This document shows, piece by piece, positions 61,060 through 64,000 of a stretch of DNA of 64,000 nt; position 1 is the first letter of the stretch; the number at the start of each line of letters is the position of its first letter. Source of the DNA: Brevibacillus sp051967035 (GTDB lineage: Bacteria; Bacillota; Bacilli; Brevibacillales; Brevibacillaceae); the NCBI RefSeq assembly GCF_051967035.1, contig NZ_JBQCKK010000006.1, forward strand, positions 127,921-191,920, in the 5' to 3' direction. The notes beneath the pieces were generated by a model. It made no database searches. It saw only the letters and a program-made list of their open reading frames with translations, and was not told the origin of the DNA. Position numbers and translations under genes: made by a program.

Positions 61060-61112
61060 GCTTGGACAAAGGGCGGGTCGCAAACTCTCCCGCGAAACCA
61101 TTGTATCTGTAC

Positions 61113-61161
61113 AAAAAAACTCCCGCTGCCTCGTCCGTTTCAGACGAGGGCGGGAGTTTTT
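61113..61161. terminator. Bidirectional terminator between pdaA and aspA
   Basis: AAAAAAACTCCCGC/GCGGGAGTTTTT with an inner CCTCGTC/GACGAGG stem. Confidence 0.9.
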
Positions 61162-61178
61162 GCTCATTCCGTTTACGA

Positions 61179-62603
61179 TTATTCGCGATCCAACAGGGAG
61201 GCGCCAGCGATCCCCGGATGGGTCATCTCGAACGGATCGAGAATCAGATCCAGTTCTTCTTCCGTCAGGACGTTGTACTGCAAGCACAGCTCGCGTACGG
61301 ATTTTCCGGTCAAAATCGCTTCGCGGGCGATGCGAGCCGCTGTTTCATACCCGAGGTGCGGATTGACGGCCGTGATAACGCCTACGCTTTTTTCCACGTA
61401 TTCTTTCATCCGCTCGCGGTTTGCCTCGATTCCTTCCAGGCAGTAGCGCGTAAAGGCACGGAACGCGTTGTCCATAATGCTGATCGACTGCAACAGGTTG
61501 AAGACCAGCACCGGCTCCATCACGTTCAGCTCCAGTTGACCCGCTTCGGAAGCGAGGCAAATGGTGTGATCGTTTCCGATGACCTGGAAGGCTACCTGAT
61601 TGATGACTTCCGCCATGACCGGGTTGACTTTGCCCGGCATGATCGAAGAACCCGGCTGACGCGCCGGCAGCGAAATCTCGCCCAGTCCCGCACGCGGTCC
61701 GGATGCCATCAGACGCAGGTCGTTGGCGATTTTGGACATGTTCATCATGCATACTTTCAGCGCGGCGGAAACTTCTGTGTACGCGTCCGTGTTTTGCGTA
61801 GCGTCCACGAGATGCTCTGCCCCGAAGAGCGGGAAGCCGCTGATTTCCGCCAGATGCTTGACCACTGTCTGAATGTAGCGCGGGTCGGCATTCAGGCCTG
61901 TCCCAACAGCGGTGGCTCCCATGTTCACTTCGTACAGGTGCTGGCGGGACTGCTTGATCCGCTTGATATCGCGCTCCAGTACGCGGCGATACGCTTCGAA
62001 CTCCTGCCCCAGACGGATCGGCACGGCGTCCTGCAAATGCGTGCGTCCCATCTTGATGACGTCATCGAACTCTTTTGCTTTTTGACCAAAAACGTCGCGC
62101 ATCTTCTCCATGGTGACGAGCAGCTTTTCCAGCAAATCGAGCGTCGCGATATGGATCGCTGTCGGAAAAGCGTCGTTGGTCGACTGCGACATGTTGACAT
62201 GTGTATTGGGACTGAGATGGAAGTAATCTCCTTTTTTCTCTCCGATCAGTTCCAGCGCGCGGTTCGCGATGACTTCATTCGCATTCATGTTAATCGAGGT
62301 TCCCGCACCGCCCTGGATGGGGTCCACGATGAATTGATCGTGCCATTTTCCTTCCATGATCTCCTGCGCGGCTGCCACAATCGCATTGCCCAGTCGCGGA
62401 TTCAAACGGGAAACTTCCATGTTCGCAAGGGCTGCCGCTTTTTTCACCATGGCCATGGCGACAATCAGGGAAGAATGAAGACGATAGCCGGTAATCGGGA
62501 AGTTTTCCATTGCCCGCATCGTCTGCACGCCATAGTAGGCATCTACGGGAATTTCCTTTTCACCGAGAAAGTCTTTTTCGATGCGAAATGTTTGTTGTAC
62601 CAT
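61179..62603 (-). CDS. aspA: Aspartate ammonia-lyase
   Basis: AspA splits aspartate into fumarate and ammonia. The 474-residue protein has the fumarase/aspartase signature GSSIMPGKVNPVM near residue 317, TNMNAN-like TSINMNANEV and SQSTNDAFPT. A distinction from fumarase is the length and the GGAGTSIN context. The ribosome site is weak (GATAAG), though GGGGAGG lies further upstream next to an extended -10 TGCTAAAAT near 62653. It stands alone; ansA is not adjacent in this window. Confidence 0.93.
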   Translation of the reverse strand: MVQQTFRIEKDFLGEKEIPVDAYYGVQTMRAMENFPITGYRLHSSLIVAMAMVKKAAALANMEVSRLNPRLGNAIVAAAQEIMEGKWHDQFIVDPIQGGAGTSINMNANEVIANRALELIGEKKGDYFHLSPNTHVNMSQSTNDAFPTAIHIATLDLLEKLLVTMEKMRDVFGQKAKEFDDVIKMGRTHLQDAVPIRLGQEFEAYRRVLERDIKRIKQSRQHLYEVNMGATAVGTGLNADPRYIQTVVKHLAEISGFPLFGAEHLVDATQNTDAYTEVSAALKVCMMNMSKIANDLRLMASGPRAGLGEISLPARQPGSSIMPGKVNPVMAEVINQVAFQVIGNDHTICLASEAGQLELNVMEPVLVFNLLQSISIMDNAFRAFTRYCLEGIEANRERMKEYVEKSVGVITAVNPHLGYETAARIAREAILTGKSVRELCLQYNVLTEEELDLILDPFEMTHPGIAGASLLDRE

Positions 62604-62763
62604 TCTTATCAGACCAGCTTTCTAGGAATAGTGGTTATTGCTACCTCCCCATTTTAGCACAGAAACAAAGTGGTATGACCAGTAGTTTGTAACACCGCAC
62701 GGCTTTTTTACGTCTTACCAAGTACACAGCTTCGCCCACATCTCGACAGAATCGAGGGATACG

Positions 62764-63246
62764 ATGAAAAAATTTCTGTTCGTCTTGTTGACAGTCGGTC
62801 TGCTGCAAGGCTGCACGAGCGCTCCGCCTGTTACGCAGCCGGAAACGCCAGTCCAACCGGAAACACCAGCCCCTTCCCAGCCGCAGACCCCGGCGGAACA
62901 GCCGCCTGCCGAGCAGCCGGAGCCGGAGCCAAAAGAAACCGTCTATGCCAATGATATTTTTCGCAATGTCACCGTGAAAAAAACAGGGGAGGACACATTT
63001 GAAGTAAAAGGGCAGGCACGCGTGTTCGAGGCGGTCGTCAACTACGTCGTGGAGGACGGACATAACGAGCTGGCCCAAGGCTTTTTCCAAACCTCTGCCG
63101 GGGCTCCGGAATGGGGCGATTTTACGCAAACCGTCAAGGTGAAAAAGGATGAACCGAACAGCACCCTCATGCTGATCCTGTTTGAAGTGAGCGCGAAGGA
63201 TGGCAGCCGCCGGATGGAGCTCATCATCCCGTTGCCGGAGAAATAG
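62764..63246 (+). CDS. Lipoprotein with a Gmad2-type immunoglobulin-like domain
   Basis: 160 residues: signal peptide with lipobox LLQGC, a Pro/Glu/Gln-rich linker (22-58) and a C-terminal Gmad2-like domain (about 62-160) with FEVKGQARVFEAVVNYVV and the final strand MELIIPLPEK. Gmad2 occurs in spore germination and surface lipoproteins such as GerM-associated proteins. Diacylglyceryl attachment would again need Lgt. GAGGGA precedes the ATG. Confidence 0.85.
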   Translation: MKKFLFVLLTVGLLQGCTSAPPVTQPETPVQPETPAPSQPQTPAEQPPAEQPEPEPKETVYANDIFRNVTVKKTGEDTFEVKGQARVFEAVVNYVVEDGHNELAQGFFQTSAGAPEWGDFTQTVKVKKDEPNSTLMLILFEVSAKDGSRRMELIIPLPEK

Positions 63247-63360
63247 ACGCTTCGCCGACGCGAGATTTCTTCCCGTTTTTTTCATTCCCTTCTCTTCCAT
63301 GTTCATGCCTGTCCGTTATAATGAGAGAGATTCATGATACGTGGGGAGGATGACTGTCGG

Positions 63361-63888
63361 ATGAAGAAAACTGCCTTGCTCGTCGTCGATGTGCAATACT
63401 TGCTCGTAGAACAATGCTACCAGGGACAACAAATCTTCGAGCGGATCAAACGCTTGATCGCGGAGGCGAGAGAACGCGAACTTCCCGTTTTTTACGTGCA
63501 GCACCATGAAGCGGAGGAACTGGTTTTCGGATCGCCAGGCTGGGAAATTCCCGCTTCCATCAAGCCGGTAGAAACCGATCCGGTGGTTCACAAAACAGCG
63601 CTAGACTCTTTCTACGAAACAGACCTGCACGACAAGCTCCAGGCGATGTCCATTGAAAAGCTGATCGTCGTTGGCTTTCAAACCGACTACTGTGTGGATA
63701 CGACGTGCAGAAGCGCCATTTCTTTGAACTACGATGTGACGCTCGTCAGCGATTGCCACTCCACCGTAGACTCCCCCGTCCTCAAGGCAGCCGACATCAT
63801 CGCCCATCACAATACGACTTTGCACGGCTTTGGCAGCCCGCAGCATACCATTAGGGGCAAAGATTCCACATCGGTCTGGGAAGCGTAG
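63361..63888 (+). CDS. Isochorismatase family cysteine hydrolase
   Basis: 175 residues with the triad Asp (LVVDVQ), Lys (VHKTALDSFYE) and Cys (GFQTDYCVDTTCRSA). Members hydrolyse amides such as nicotinamide or act on isochorismate; the substrate here is open. The ATG at 63361 has GGGGAGG 11 nt upstream, with a tiny out-of-frame ATG in between; an in-frame ATG at 63334 is less likely. Monocistronic. Confidence 0.9.
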   Translation: MKKTALLVVDVQYLLVEQCYQGQQIFERIKRLIAEARERELPVFYVQHHEAEELVFGSPGWEIPASIKPVETDPVVHKTALDSFYETDLHDKLQAMSIEKLIVVGFQTDYCVDTTCRSAISLNYDVTLVSDCHSTVDSPVLKAADIIAHHNTTLHGFGSPQHTIRGKDSTSVWEA

Positions 63889-63923
63889 CTTTTTTGGCCA
63901 CGAAAAAAACCATTGGGGCGATG

Positions 63924-64000
63924 TGAAGTGCACCCCTTAAAGTAGACATTGGAAAAACCCTTGTGGTTATCCGATGAAAATTTTAGGGGGTGTATTTTTA
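63924..64000 (+). mobile_element. Left end of a probable IS3-type (IS150 group) insertion sequence, cut by the window
   Basis: TGAAGTGCACCCCTTAAAG then TAGACA starts like the terminal repeat of IS150-group elements, and AGGGGGTG near the window end looks like the ribosome site of the first transposase frame, whose start codon would fall just outside. Only 77 bases are visible, so the call rests on the end pattern. Confidence 0.45.

Noticed and set aside
1..64000. CRISPR arrays, tRNA, rRNA, phage or toxin-antitoxin modules
   Set aside because: Looked for on both strands; no spaced repeats, cloverleaf or rRNA segments, or characteristic gene pairs were found.

Overview
The window reads as chromosomal DNA of an aerobic, endospore-forming Firmicute, most likely a Brevibacillus or close Paenibacillaceae relative. 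The reasons are the Bacillus-type gene order (fapR-plsX-fab-acpP-rnc-smc-ftsY-ylxM and rpmF-yceD-ylbL-ylbK-ylbJ-coaD-rsmD), many spore genes (germinant receptor, CotS-like coat protein, PdaA, YlbJ), strong AGGAGG ribosome sites with frequent GTG and TTG starts, and a moderately high GC content. Genus is an inference from gene content. No tRNA, rRNA, CRISPR array or prophage was seen. The only mobile DNA is a probable IS3-type insertion sequence cut by the right edge.

Layout. 1-12.2 kb (minus strand): one lipid and cell-division superoperon, fapR, plsX, fabH, fabD, fabG, acpP, fabF, rnc, smc, ftsY, followed by ylxM with its own promoter. A FapR operator overlaps the fapR start region. 12.2-14.8 kb: a three-gene ABC-2 exporter. 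15-20.2 kb: rpmF, yceD, a PDZ-Lon protease, a patatin-like protein, ylbJ, coaD and rsmD. 20.6-33.8 kb: a spore and DNA-repair region in which Ku, a stand-alone ATP-dependent ligase and a stand-alone LigD-type polymerase are three separate genes, interleaved with a cation exporter, a TPP-riboswitch thiC, and a four-gene GerA-type germinant receptor. Sigma-G-like promoters precede several of these. Then come lgt and a small barrel-like protein. 33.9-36.4 kb: Pit phosphate transporter with its DUF47 partner, and a membrane diguanylate cyclase. 36.6-39.7 kb: an MFS exporter followed by a type III polyketide synthase and its methyltransferase (bpsA-bpsB). 39.7-46.9 kb: M29 aminopeptidase, a 55-residue DUF4025 protein, a secreted protein with 25-residue repeats next to a MarR regulator, signal peptidase I, a VanY-like lipoprotein, and a gamma-glutamyltranspeptidase with an extra C-terminal domain. 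47-55.6 kb: two coiled-coil membrane proteins, then an RDD/SpoIIM/DUF58/MoxR/DUF4350/DUF4129 envelope cluster. 55.7-64 kb: a basic barrel-like protein, a glycosyltransferase plus CotS-like protein with a long basic tail, an acidic small protein, pdaA, aspA, a Gmad2 lipoprotein and an isochorismatase-family hydrolase.

How the parts work together. FapR senses malonyl-CoA and would set transcription of nearly the whole fatty-acid elongation set together with the downstream rnc-smc-ftsY genes. Ku, the ligase and the polymerase would together make the spore-type non-homologous end-joining machine; splitting LigD into two genes on either side of a germinant-receptor operon is the most unusual arrangement here. 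Several genes too short for routine ORF calling were found by hand: 20645-20788, 25196-25366, 28545-28781, 33583-33822 and 41369-41536.
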